From Microcaldota archaeon (GTDB taxonomy: Archaea; Micrarchaeota; Micrarchaeia; Anstonellales; Bilamarchaeaceae), in the NCBI GenBank assembly GCA_030668565.1, contig DAOVFD010000046.1:1-8136 (forward strand): 8,136 nucleotides of DNA, given 5' to 3'. How positions within the stretch are numbered: the stretch's first letter is position 1; each line of letters starts with the position of its first letter. Positions 1 through 6,045 of the stretch are shown one piece after another. The notes below the pieces were generated by a model that saw only the letters and a program-made list of their open reading frames with translations, had not been told where the DNA came from and did not search any database. A program made the translations under genes and the position numbers.

Positions 1-1469
1 AGGACAGTGTCGGCAATGTAGGAGCACCTGTAAGTTCAAGCATCTACCTGGACACTGAAAAGCCAGGAATAAGCATCAGTTCTCCTGAATCAGGAGGACA
101 ATATGCAGGGGGAGTGGACCTGACTTTCACTGTAACAGACCCGATTTCAAACACTATTGCATGTACCGGAAAGCTTGATGACGGGGATATTGCAATCGGA
201 ACAGTTGATGTAGGAAAGCTTGATACTATCCACGTTACTGCAAAGGAAGGGACGCACACGATTACGATTAGCTGTACTGACAACGTGAATTCGGCACAGG
301 AAAGCGTTACGTTCAGTATAGTGAACAAGCCCGAAGTTTCCATACATATTGAAAGCGGTACAGGACATGTATCAAGTCATTCAGTAATGATTGACCTTAC
401 TGCGGCAAACGCGCAGCAGTGCAGGCTTGCAAATGACGGAACAGTGAACTGGGGCTCATGGTTTACATACACCGGAACCACCACTGTTCCATGGACACTG
501 AGTTCTGGTACTGGAACAAAGTATGTGTTTGCTGAGTGTAAAAATGATGCAGGCGTTGTTTCAGACCCCGTATCCGATTCTGTTGAGGTTGTGGAACCTC
601 ATAATATGATTTCAATACAGATTAATGATGGTGCAGGAACTACAAACAGCAGGGACGTAAGACTCGGTCTTTACTGCTATGGTGCATACGAATGCAGGTA
701 CTCGAATGATGCTGACAGCTGGAGCAGCTGGGGACCGTATGCCACAAGCAAACAATGGGAACTCTCACAGGGTGAAGGAACCAAATACGTGTATTACAAC
801 TGTCAGGACCAGGAAGGAAACGACCTGGGTCAGGCAAGTGCACACATAAAATACACGCATTATGAACCCAATCCGCCAAGTGGTCTGAGCATCATGATAA
901 ACCATGGATCATCGCACACCACAAGCAGGGATGTTTCACTGGAGCTGTATGCACAGAATGCAAATGACTGCAGATACAAGAACGATGATGAGTCATCCTG
1001 GGGTGGATGGACAGGATATACCGCGGATAAATCATGGACGATTTCAACCGGCGATGGAAGGAAAACCGTTTACTACCAGTGCAGAAACGATTATGGAAAT
1101 TCAGGAACAGCACACGCAACAATCTACGTTGACAGTGGGCCACCTCCGCCCGTTACTGACCTAACAGCCAGAGATGTACATGGAGTCGTTCATCTCAGGT
1201 GGCCAAGACCTGGTGGTGGTATAGTGGAGTACAACATATACAGGAGTACGCACAGCCTGGGACTGTTTTCTAAGTTAGCAAGCACGCGGTCAACAACATA
1301 CAACGACGAGGAAGTCACGCCAGGAGAAGGATACTCCTATACTGTTCGTGGAGTTGACAGTGCTGGAAACGAGGCAGCGGATTCCAATATGGTAAGCGTG
1401 GACATACCTGAGGACCTTCCATTAGGACCCGGCCCTGAAATCCCTGATGGAGACCTCCTGACAGAATAA
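1..1469 (+). CDS. Secreted multidomain surface protein, Ig-like repeats plus fibronectin type III (5' end outside window)
   Basis: The reading frame is open from base 3 to the TAA at 1467-1469, so this is the C-terminal 488 residues of a longer protein; the start and any signal peptide lie to the left. Domains in order: the tail of an Ig-like domain ending in a D-x-x-G-N turn (3-60), a divergent Ig-like domain (about 63-320), three related domains of 80-86 residues (336-593, 609-857, 885-1130), a proline-rich linker (PPPP near 1140), and a fibronectin type III domain (about 1146-1403) with the Y-N-I-Y-R and Y-x-Y-x-V-R-x-V-D strands typical of that fold. The tail is acidic and Pro/Gly-rich, with no membrane anchor or sorting signal that I can see. 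Such beta-sandwich arrays are usual in archaeal and bacterial adhesins, S-layer-associated proteins and secreted enzymes. No catalytic domain is visible here, though one could lie upstream. The domain calls are firm; the adhesion or surface role is inference. Confidence 0.85.
   Translation, partial: DSVGNVGAPVSSSIYLDTEKPGISISSPESGGQYAGGVDLTFTVTDPISNTIACTGKLDDGDIAIGTVDVGKLDTIHVTAKEGTHTITISCTDNVNSAQESVTFSIVNKPEVSIHIESGTGHVSSHSVMIDLTAANAQQCRLANDGTVNWGSWFTYTGTTTVPWTLSSGTGTKYVFAECKNDAGVVSDPVSDSVEVVEPHNMISIQINDGAGTTNSRDVRLGLYCYGAYECRYSNDADSWSSWGPYATSKQWELSQGEGTKYVYYNCQDQEGNDLGQASAHIKYTHYEPNPPSGLSIMINHGSSHTTSRDVSLELYAQNANDCRYKNDDESSWGGWTGYTADKSWTISTGDGRKTVYYQCRNDYGNSGTAHATIYVDSGPPPPVTDLTARDVHGVVHLRWPRPGGGIVEYNIYRSTHSLGLFSKLASTRSTTYNDEEVTPGEGYSYTVRGVDSAGNEAADSNMVSVDIPEDLPLGPGPEIPDGDLLTE
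336..1130 (+). repeat. Three tandem Ig-like protein repeats with a conserved cysteine pair
   Basis: Three units of about 80-86 codons (336-593, 609-857, 885-1130) share the same order of landmarks: an I-x-I start, C-R-x-x-N-D, a W-x-x-W pair, Y-x-x-x-x-x-W, an S-x-G-x-G-x-K run, and a closing C. The paired Cys codons are at 420/537, 693/801 and 969/1080, that is 39, 36 and 37 residues apart. The preceding divergent domain has Cys codons at 162/273, also 37 apart. Repeat 2 has one extra Cys at 675. The units are related in protein sequence but I saw no long identical DNA between them, so they look like old duplications. Confidence 0.8.
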
Positions 1470-1527
1470 ACGGCGAGAACAACGCGCAAGCGGTGCAAAA
1501 TGCCGTTCTTTTTTTATTTTTTCTTCT
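1469..1527 (+). terminator. Hairpin plus T-tract terminator after the surface protein gene
   Basis: The arms AACGGC (1469-1474) and GCCGTT (1502-1507) are perfect complements. A smaller G-U-containing stem (GCGC 1484-1487 with GTGC 1493-1496) sits inside the loop. A long T-rich tract (about 1506-1527) follows directly. Archaeal RNA polymerase terminates on T-runs even without a hairpin, so the tract is the stronger part of the evidence. It separates the surface protein gene from the promoter before 1634. Confidence 0.6.
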
Positions 1528-1563
1528 CTGAGCCTAGTTTTGTTAGAATTTGTGGAAAAGAAA

Positions 1564-1576
1564 GGTTTTTAAATAA
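1564..1576 (+). promoter_or_regulatory. Archaeal TATA box for the gene at 1634
   Basis: GGTTTTTAAATAA is preceded by the purine-rich GAAAAGAAA (about 1555-1563), as expected for a BRE next to a TATA box. A start site about 25 bases downstream would fall near 1595 and give a leader of about 40 bases before the ATG at 1634. The 10-mer GGTTTTTAAA recurs at 5389-5398 before the pilin-like cluster. Confidence 0.55.
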
Positions 1577-1633
1577 CCTCTGCCCTAATATGACCATAGA
1601 AAGTCACTAAAAATAACCCAAAGGGTAGTGGTT

Positions 1634-3250
1634 ATGGAAACAAAATTAGCCCATAAGAAATCAGAAAAACAAACCGGCAGGGAGAATGGTTTTGCAAACA
1701 CGAAACCGCTCTCTGAGTTCCTCGGAAAACGCTCAGAGGTTGTGCTGGCCGGGGGCAATGGACATATCAAAAAACTTTATCAAGAGGCAACAGAACTCTG
1801 GAAGACAAGAGCAGCAGAATCAAATGGAAAGGGGTTCTCACATTTTGTTGCGATGTTCGACTGTGCAAGGGTAAATATGAAAAATGCGCTTCTTACAAGA
1901 GTAGGAGGAGACGCCTGTATCGCCGCATTTATGGACGTTCAGGCAGCGGCTGCGAAGGCCACTTTTGGTCCTACAAAAATTACAGGAAACGACCTTTTCA
2001 ACGTGAGGGTATCTTCATTTTCCGATGAAACAGCCACACATGCTGCGGGTTATGAGATAGGCCCGTATACTGTGAATGGTTATGAGAAGAATCTCGCTGT
2101 AGCAAAAGAGAGGATTTTCAACGAGAGAGAAAAATACACCTTTGAGGTAGGTATCGGGGAGAATGGAGAATCAAGGAGGCTTAAGCTGGATCTCAGGGCA
2201 GCATCCCTTGTTTTCAGGCATGAGGAGATGGTTGTTGCTTATAATACCAGGGAGCCGCTTGTTGAGGAGATTAAACCCGATAATCCATCCGACTTGATAA
2301 AGAATGCGATAAGCGGGATGGAATCCAAGAAAGCATGGCTCAAAGTGCTTCCGCAGGAACTTCGTTTTAACAAAAGTATTGTAGACATACTCGACCCGCT
2401 TGAAGCAGTTTCTCCTGATGAAATGCAGGAAAGAGGAGTCGTAATCCAGCTCAGATACGGCCTTGGAGAAAGGTACCTCAAACCGCTCCTGTCTATCCTC
2501 AGGGATGGTTGGGACGGCAATGGTGCAAAGGGCCTCAGAAAATGCCATACTGCTGTGATATCGGATAATTATGCGTTTACCGGTCTTAACGGGGTATGGG
2601 GAAACCCGTTTGCAAATGCACTCACAACAGCAGGAATCCGAGGAATAAAAGAGTTCAGTCAGGGGACAGGCGTCCGTGTAGGGGCTGTTCCAGGTTCTCA
2701 TTACCACTACTGGCTTGATGTCGATTCTGTTGATATATTCAGGAAAGAGTATGCCAAAAAGCTGAAAGAGCATATCATTCAAACCATTCAGGCCAAGCGC
2801 TCTGAAGCCGAGAAGAGCGAACACCTTATCAGCACAGTATTTTTCCCGAAATTTATTGCACTTGAATCAAACGGCAGAACACCCGAAGAACTCAGGCCGC
2901 TTTTTGCGCTTGAATCTCTTGGCATGGGAAATCTTCCTCCGGATGCGCTCGAAAGAGCGGATTTCGTGATAAATTTTATAGAAAATATAAAGAATGGAGA
3001 AGATGGAATCCCTATCCAGGAAAAACTCTTTGAGCAAGTCGGAGTCAGCAGAGAAGAAAAGGAAGCAATTGATTCTATTCGCAGATATTGTACAGCCTAC
3101 AGAACAATAAGGGATGCACAGGACCTTACCTGGGTACTGAGATTAAATGGCGAACAGGAACTTGAAAAAACGTTCTGGGGACTTTCACTTGAAAAGGGAA
3201 AAAGACTGAAGGAACAACTTCTGCTCAGGATTGAATCACTGATGTATTAA
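1634..3250 (+). CDS. Conserved-looking protein of unknown function (538 residues)
   Basis: I do not recognise this protein. It is a long clean frame, 538 residues from the ATG at 1634. I prefer that ATG to the GTG at 1628 because AAAGGG (1620-1625) lies 8 bases before it but only 2 bases before the GTG. It has no signal peptide or membrane helix, so it should be cytoplasmic. The N-terminus (about 30 residues) is polar and Lys-rich, probably disordered. The middle mixes hydrophobic and charged stretches and contains a striking GSHYHYWLDVD segment (residues 354-364), whose His, Tyr, Trp and Asp residues could form a metal or ligand site; that is speculation. There are four Cys, not spaced as a zinc finger. 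The last 160 or so residues look mostly helical and rich in Glu and Lys. It has its own TATA box and converges on the gene at 3247-3801. Base composition looks like that of tyrS, with no obvious sign of recent transfer. Confidence 0.8.
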   Translation: METKLAHKKSEKQTGRENGFANTKPLSEFLGKRSEVVLAGGNGHIKKLYQEATELWKTRAAESNGKGFSHFVAMFDCARVNMKNALLTRVGGDACIAAFMDVQAAAAKATFGPTKITGNDLFNVRVSSFSDETATHAAGYEIGPYTVNGYEKNLAVAKERIFNEREKYTFEVGIGENGESRRLKLDLRAASLVFRHEEMVVAYNTREPLVEEIKPDNPSDLIKNAISGMESKKAWLKVLPQELRFNKSIVDILDPLEAVSPDEMQERGVVIQLRYGLGERYLKPLLSILRDGWDGNGAKGLRKCHTAVISDNYAFTGLNGVWGNPFANALTTAGIRGIKEFSQGTGVRVGAVPGSHYHYWLDVDSVDIFRKEYAKKLKEHIIQTIQAKRSEAEKSEHLISTVFFPKFIALESNGRTPEELRPLFALESLGMGNLPPDALERADFVINFIENIKNGEDGIPIQEKLFEQVGVSREEKEAIDSIRRYCTAYRTIRDAQDLTWVLRLNGEQELEKTFWGLSLEKGKRLKEQLLLRIESLMY

Positions 3251-3801
3251 TCCCTGGCAAGTTTTGACACCTCTCCTTCGCACTCTCTCTTCAGTTCCTC
3301 CGGACCCTTAAAGTCTACATTGTAGTTTTTACAGCACTCTGACAGCGGCTCATACCAATTGCCAATCGCTCTGATGATATCGTTTCGTTCTACGCCGAGA
3401 TTCAAAAAATCCCATAGTTCATGGACTCCAAGGAAGCCGGATATGTTATTCACGTGCTCGGCACACTCATTAACAAGACCGACGGTTTCCCCATCCCCTT
3501 GTTCGAGTGCTCTTTCTGTGAGCGTTTTCAATACCCCTGCAAGTTGTAGCATACCACGCGCCTTTAGCAGTTCGAAGGTAAGTTGTAATTCGGGCTCTTT
3601 TCTCTTATTATATTCACCTTGTTTATATCGCTCAATGGTGACATCTCGCGACCTCTCTGCCCTGTTTTCTATTTCAGTTACCTTCTTTTCAATGTTGTTC
3701 AGAACTTCGGGCGACAGTTTATGCTTTTCCATTTCCCTCTGGTTCCCTTTTGCCCGAACGGCTGCACCTCTTTTACCAGACTTGTAATGATATCCACCCA
3801 T
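3247..3801 (-). CDS. Small basic/helical protein of unknown function (184 residues)
   Basis: This minus-strand frame starts at the ATG complementary to 3799-3801. A very strong ribosome site, GGAGGGAG (complement of 3807-3814), lies 5 bases before it, which settles the start against the internal Met24. The first 30 residues are rich in Lys, Arg and Gly (MGGYHYKSGKRGAAVRAKGN), like a nucleic-acid-binding or disordered tail. Residues about 30-105 read as charged helices (EKKVTEIENRAERSRD), possibly coiled coil. The rest is a probable helical domain with a W-x-x-P-type stretch (NWYEPLSECC, residues 148-157) and Cys at 113, 156, 157 and 174. There is no signal peptide or membrane segment. I do not recognise the family. 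Its stop codon overlaps that of the convergent 538-residue gene. A TATA-like element lies about 50 bases upstream. The gene call rests on the ribosome site and frame length; no function can be given. Confidence 0.75.
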   Translation of the reverse strand: MGGYHYKSGKRGAAVRAKGNQREMEKHKLSPEVLNNIEKKVTEIENRAERSRDVTIERYKQGEYNKRKEPELQLTFELLKARGMLQLAGVLKTLTERALEQGDGETVGLVNECAEHVNNISGFLGVHELWDFLNLGVERNDIIRAIGNWYEPLSECCKNYNVDFKGPEELKRECEGEVSKLARD

Positions 3802-3806
3802 AAATT

Positions 3807-3814
3807 CTCCCTCC
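3807..3814 (-). promoter_or_regulatory. Strong Shine-Dalgarno site for the minus-strand gene
   Basis: The minus strand reads GGAGGGAG five bases before the ATG at 3801. It is the most complete purine Shine-Dalgarno site in the window and shows that the frame begins at 3801 and not at a later Met. Confidence 0.7.
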
Positions 3815-3847
3815 AGAAACTTACACTTTTATACATTAATCAGATAG

Positions 3848-3860
3848 TTATATAAAAAGG
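3848..3860 (-). promoter_or_regulatory. TATA box driving the minus-strand gene
   Basis: The minus strand reads CCTTTTTATATAA, containing TTTATATA, close to the archaeal TATA consensus. A start about 25 bases downstream falls near 3828, leaving a leader of about 27 bases that holds the GGAGGGAG site. A nearer TATA-like sequence (complement of 3823-3834) would put the start at or past the ATG, so I consider it less likely. Confidence 0.5.
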
Positions 3861-3967
3861 GTTGTTTTGTAAACATACTAAAACACTTTTATTAACTAAA
3901 ATAAAACAATTATTTACAAAATCTATAACAAGAGATGTAAGAAATTCAACAGGAGACACGAAAGTAG

Positions 3968-3977
3968 ATTTATTAAA
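3968..3977 (+). promoter_or_regulatory. Candidate promoter for the zinc-finger gene and tyrS
   Basis: ATTTATTAAA is preceded by the purine-rich GAAAGTAG. Transcription would start near 3998 and give a leader of about 50 bases before the ATG at 4050. The surroundings are so AT-rich that other boxes could serve equally well. Confidence 0.3.
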
Positions 3978-4049
3978 TTATTAGAAGCAATCACCTCATG
4001 TCCAAAAAGAAGTTGTTTATTACTCTTCAATACAAAAAGGTGAAAAAAC

Positions 4050-4292
4050 ATGAGCGAAGTAAAATGCGTAAAGTGTAAAAATAAGACAAAAAAATTAGTA
4101 GTTTCCAAGCTATTTCTTAATAAGTACATAGTAGAAAAAATTACAATTCATGTTTGTGAAAAATGCGGCGAGGAATATATAGCTCCGGCAGAATATGAAA
4201 GGATACGAAAGAAGATAGGGGACATGGAGGAAAGATCCAAAATACCTGCCGTTAGCAAAATGCTTGCAAGAGTCAGATATCTCGTACTTTAG
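4050..4292 (+). CDS. YgiT/MqsA-type zinc-finger protein (stand-alone)
   Basis: This 80-residue protein has two CxxC knuckles, C6-x-x-C9 near the start and C36-x-x-C39-G-E-E-Y, separated by a basic segment ending in an I-T-I-H-V strand. This is the pattern of the YgiT-type zinc-binding domain found at the N-terminus of MqsA-like antitoxins and in many small archaeal proteins. After the second knuckle come A-E-Y-E-R-I and a basic helical tail of about 35 residues; there is no room for the helix-turn-helix domain of full MqsA. The start is set by GGTGA (4039-4043), 6 bases before the ATG. It lies 22 bases upstream of tyrS and is probably co-transcribed with it. In toxin-antitoxin loci this domain often follows a small toxin gene, but no such frame lies on the plus strand upstream. 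It may instead be an orphan regulator or structural zinc protein. The zinc site is visible; the biological role is open. Confidence 0.75.
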   Translation: MSEVKCVKCKNKTKKLVVSKLFLNKYIVEKITIHVCEKCGEEYIAPAEYERIRKKIGDMEERSKIPAVSKMLARVRYLVL

Positions 4293-4314
4293 CAGAAGGC
4301 AACAAGGGATGAGA

Positions 4315-5376
4315 ATGGACATTGAAACGAAAATAGAGCTGGTTAAAAGACAACCTACGCAGGAAGTGGTCAGTGAGGAAAAGCTCAAAGAAATATTTGA
4401 AAATTATAAACACCCGAAAGCATATGACGGCTTTGAAATTTCTGGCATGGTTCATCTGGGAACAGGACTTTGCACTGCTCTTAAAATAAAGGATTTCATA
4501 AAGGCAGGAATAAAGCCCACAATCCTTCTTGCAGATTATCATTCATGGATTAATGAGAAACTCGGCGGAGATTTGGAGAAAATAAGAAAGGTGGGAACAG
4601 GATATTTCAAGCATGCATTCATTTCACTTGGCCTTGGTGAAGACGAGGTAAATTATATTCTTGCAAGCGATATTTACGATAACGATTACTGGGCGGATGT
4701 CCTTAAGGTGGCGAAAGAAACGACTATAAAGAGAATGTTGAGATGCGTTACGATAATGGGAAGGAAGGAAACAGAAGTTACAAAGGCTGCTGCCATGGTT
4801 TATCCGGCAATGCAGGTTGCTGATGTTTTCAAGCTTGAAGTGCAGCTCGCATTCTCGGGAATGGACCAGAGAAAAGCTTACATGCTTGCGCTGGAAAATG
4901 CAAAGAAAAGGAAATACGATTTTGTTTCTGTTCATGGCCGTCTTCTCGCGGGTTTGCAGGGAGTACAGAGAATGAGTCCTACAGAAGAGGAGGTTATTGA
5001 TGCGAAGATGAGCAAGAGCAAGCCCTCTTCCGCAATATTCATTCATGACAGTGAGGATGAAATTAAAAGCAAAATCAAGAAGGCATACTGTCCTGAAAAA
5101 ACAGTTGATGGAAATCCGATTATTGAATATGCTGAATATCTGGTTTTGAGAGAGAAGCCGCTGAAGATTGAAAGACCTGAAAAATTCGGCGGTGATGTTG
5201 AATTTGAAAAAGCTGAAGAACTGAAGAAGGTTTATTCTGAAGGAAAGCTCCATCCTATGGATTTGAAGAATGCGGTTGCAAAAGAATTAATTGAAATGCT
5301 TAAGCCTTCCAGGGATTACTTTGCAAAACATAAGGAATACCTGAAGCAGTTGAAGGTAAGCGATATTACACGCTGA
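4315..5376 (+). CDS. tyrS: Tyrosyl-tRNA synthetase, archaeal type
   Basis: This class I aminoacyl-tRNA synthetase charges tRNA-Tyr in the cytoplasm: tyrosine plus ATP gives tyrosyl-adenylate, then Tyr-tRNA. The catalytic signatures are HLGT (47-50, the HIGH box) and KMSKS (231-235). Tyrosine-pocket residues line up with the known Methanocaldococcus jannaschii enzyme: Y37, Y163-x-x-x-Q167-x-x-D170 and Q185 (in SGMDQRK). The C-terminal HPMDLKN (313-319) supplies the Asp that reads G34 of the anticodon. At 353 residues it is slightly longer than the roughly 306-residue M. jannaschii protein; part of the extra length is a loop of about 10 residues before KMSKS and a basic C-terminal extension after residue 330. 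I chose the ATG at 4315 because AAGGG (4304-4308) lies 6 bases before it, whereas it abuts the ATG at 4309. A TTG at 4264 would overlap the previous gene and is unlikely. The enzyme is expected to be a homodimer. The identity is secure. Confidence 0.96.
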   Translation: MDIETKIELVKRQPTQEVVSEEKLKEIFENYKHPKAYDGFEISGMVHLGTGLCTALKIKDFIKAGIKPTILLADYHSWINEKLGGDLEKIRKVGTGYFKHAFISLGLGEDEVNYILASDIYDNDYWADVLKVAKETTIKRMLRCVTIMGRKETEVTKAAAMVYPAMQVADVFKLEVQLAFSGMDQRKAYMLALENAKKRKYDFVSVHGRLLAGLQGVQRMSPTEEEVIDAKMSKSKPSSAIFIHDSEDEIKSKIKKAYCPEKTVDGNPIIEYAEYLVLREKPLKIERPEKFGGDVEFEKAEELKKVYSEGKLHPMDLKNAVAKELIEMLKPSRDYFAKHKEYLKQLKVSDITR

Positions 5377-5388
5377 ACGAGAACGCAT

Positions 5389-5398
5389 GGTTTTTAAA
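5389..5398 (+). promoter_or_regulatory. TATA box of the pilin-like cluster, positioned for a leaderless transcript
   Basis: GGTTTTTAAA ends 23 bases before the ATG at 5422. Archaeal transcription starts about 25 bases downstream of the TATA centre, so the mRNA would begin at or within a few bases of the ATG. In agreement, no Shine-Dalgarno sequence lies between 5399 and 5421. The same 10-mer precedes the gene at 1634. Confidence 0.55.
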
Positions 5399-5421
5399 GA
5401 ATACGAACTTTATTGATTAAC

Positions 5422-6036
5422 ATGCGAGGATTCGTATTTTCACTGGACGCATTCGTAGCCTTCACATTGGCCCTCCTAGCAGTATATTCCCTGATTTTCT
5501 TCTCAAGCATACCCTCCTCCTATTATTATCTATTGACCCAGGGACATTATCTTGCACGAGATGCACTGTGGGCAACATCAACCACGATGTGCGAGGACGG
5601 GCCATATCTCTGTGGGGACATCAGCGGTTCGGTACTGGATGCGATAGTTTCGCTGGAGAATGCAGCCCAGAGAAAAACACTGATACAGGATACCATAGGC
5701 AATATAATACCCGACCAATTCGGATATACAGTCGAGGTAAGCGAGGACCAGGGCAATACGTGGAGCACCTATTATGACAGCTCTGACGAATCCGGTGACA
5801 CACACGTTCCTGAATCAATTACAAAGCTGAAAGTATCTTCACAGATTATAAATTTCGGGTATACCGGGAAATACAGAAAGCTTACAGAATCCCCTTACAA
5901 ATATATAACGTGCGGAAGTGCATCCACCGGAATAGTGATAACCTGCGGGGAATACAATCTCATAGACCCTGACGCTGCCGGGGATGTTGTTCCCATGCCA
6001 CAGGCAAAGCTGGTTAGAGTTACAGTATTCATATAG
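5422..6036 (+). CDS. Pilin-like envelope protein with an N-terminal RG/F prepilin-type site
   Basis: The protein has 204 residues from the ATG at 5422; a TTG at 5413 is in frame but unneeded. It begins MRG then FVFSLDAFVAF and a hydrophobic helix to about residue 28, with Asp9 inside the hydrophobic segment. A short basic leader, Gly before a hydrophobic residue and an acidic residue early in the helix is the layout of archaeal class III signal peptides cut by FlaK/PibD-like prepilin peptidases. After cleavage behind Gly3 the helix would pack in a filament core or stay in the membrane. The outside domain starts with a Tyr-rich stretch, then an L-A-R-D-A-L helix, then mixed beta/helical sequence with two close Cys pairs (57/64 and 164/175) that could form small disulfide loops. 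I cannot name the family. It heads a four-gene same-strand cluster of similar N-termini; the next gene starts 9 bases after its stop. Prepilin processing is inferred, not shown. Confidence 0.75.
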   Translation: MRGFVFSLDAFVAFTLALLAVYSLIFFSSIPSSYYYLLTQGHYLARDALWATSTTMCEDGPYLCGDISGSVLDAIVSLENAAQRKTLIQDTIGNIIPDQFGYTVEVSEDQGNTWSTYYDSSDESGDTHVPESITKLKVSSQIINFGYTGKYRKLTESPYKYITCGSASTGIVITCGEYNLIDPDAAGDVVPMPQAKLVRVTVFI

Positions 6037-6045
6037 AGTGATTGA

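Larger units (their letters stand above)
3802..4049. other. AT-rich divergent intergenic region
   Basis: No supported gene lies in these 248 bases, which separate two divergently transcribed genes. In 3841-3960 only 29 of 120 bases are G or C, far below the flanking genes. The region holds the TATA box of the minus-strand gene (3848-3860), a candidate plus-strand TATA box (3968-3977) and a 10-base direct repeat ACACTTTTAT (3823-3832 and 3883-3892). A 26-codon frame at 3998-4078 lacks a ribosome site and overlaps the next gene, so I do not call it. Confidence 0.6.

Noticed and set aside
2171..2824. A 217-codon minus-strand frame inside the unknown 538-residue gene
   Set aside because: It lies wholly antisense to a better supported gene that has a promoter and ribosome site. 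Its protein is rich in scattered Cys, Arg and Phe with no domain pattern, typical of a shadow frame.
3359..3787. A 142-codon plus-strand frame opposite the 184-residue minus-strand gene
   Set aside because: The minus-strand frame has a near-perfect Shine-Dalgarno and a promoter. The plus-strand product is rich in Ser, Pro and Phe and has no comparable start signals.
3840..4049. Possible CRISPR array, tRNA or small RNA gene in the long spacer
   Set aside because: There is only one short repeat pair, no regular repeat-spacer units, and no cloverleaf or GC-rich stem that could be found by eye.
3998..4078. A 26-codon frame (MSKKKLFITLQ...) before and into the zinc-finger gene
   Set aside because: The sequence before its ATG is ATCACCTC, which resembles the anti-Shine-Dalgarno and not a ribosome site. 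It overlaps the start of a better gene, and its Lys-rich content fits the A-rich DNA.
3923..4129. A minus-strand 68-codon frame across the AT-rich spacer, with GAGGTGAT on that strand near 3992-3999
   Set aside because: The GAGGTGAT lies inside the frame, not before its start, and no start codon with sensible spacing and an open frame follows it. The Leu/Phe-rich product is what AT-rich DNA gives by chance.
4264..4314. A longer N-terminus for tyrS beginning at TTG 4264
   Set aside because: It would overlap the zinc-finger gene by 29 bases without a ribosome site, and the added residues have no counterpart in archaeal TyrRS. The ATG at 4315 has AAGGG at proper spacing.
4624..5253. A 209-codon minus-strand frame opposite tyrS
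   Set aside because: tyrS is certain here. The antisense product is low in structure and rich in Phe, Asn and Cys, as expected for a reverse-strand shadow.
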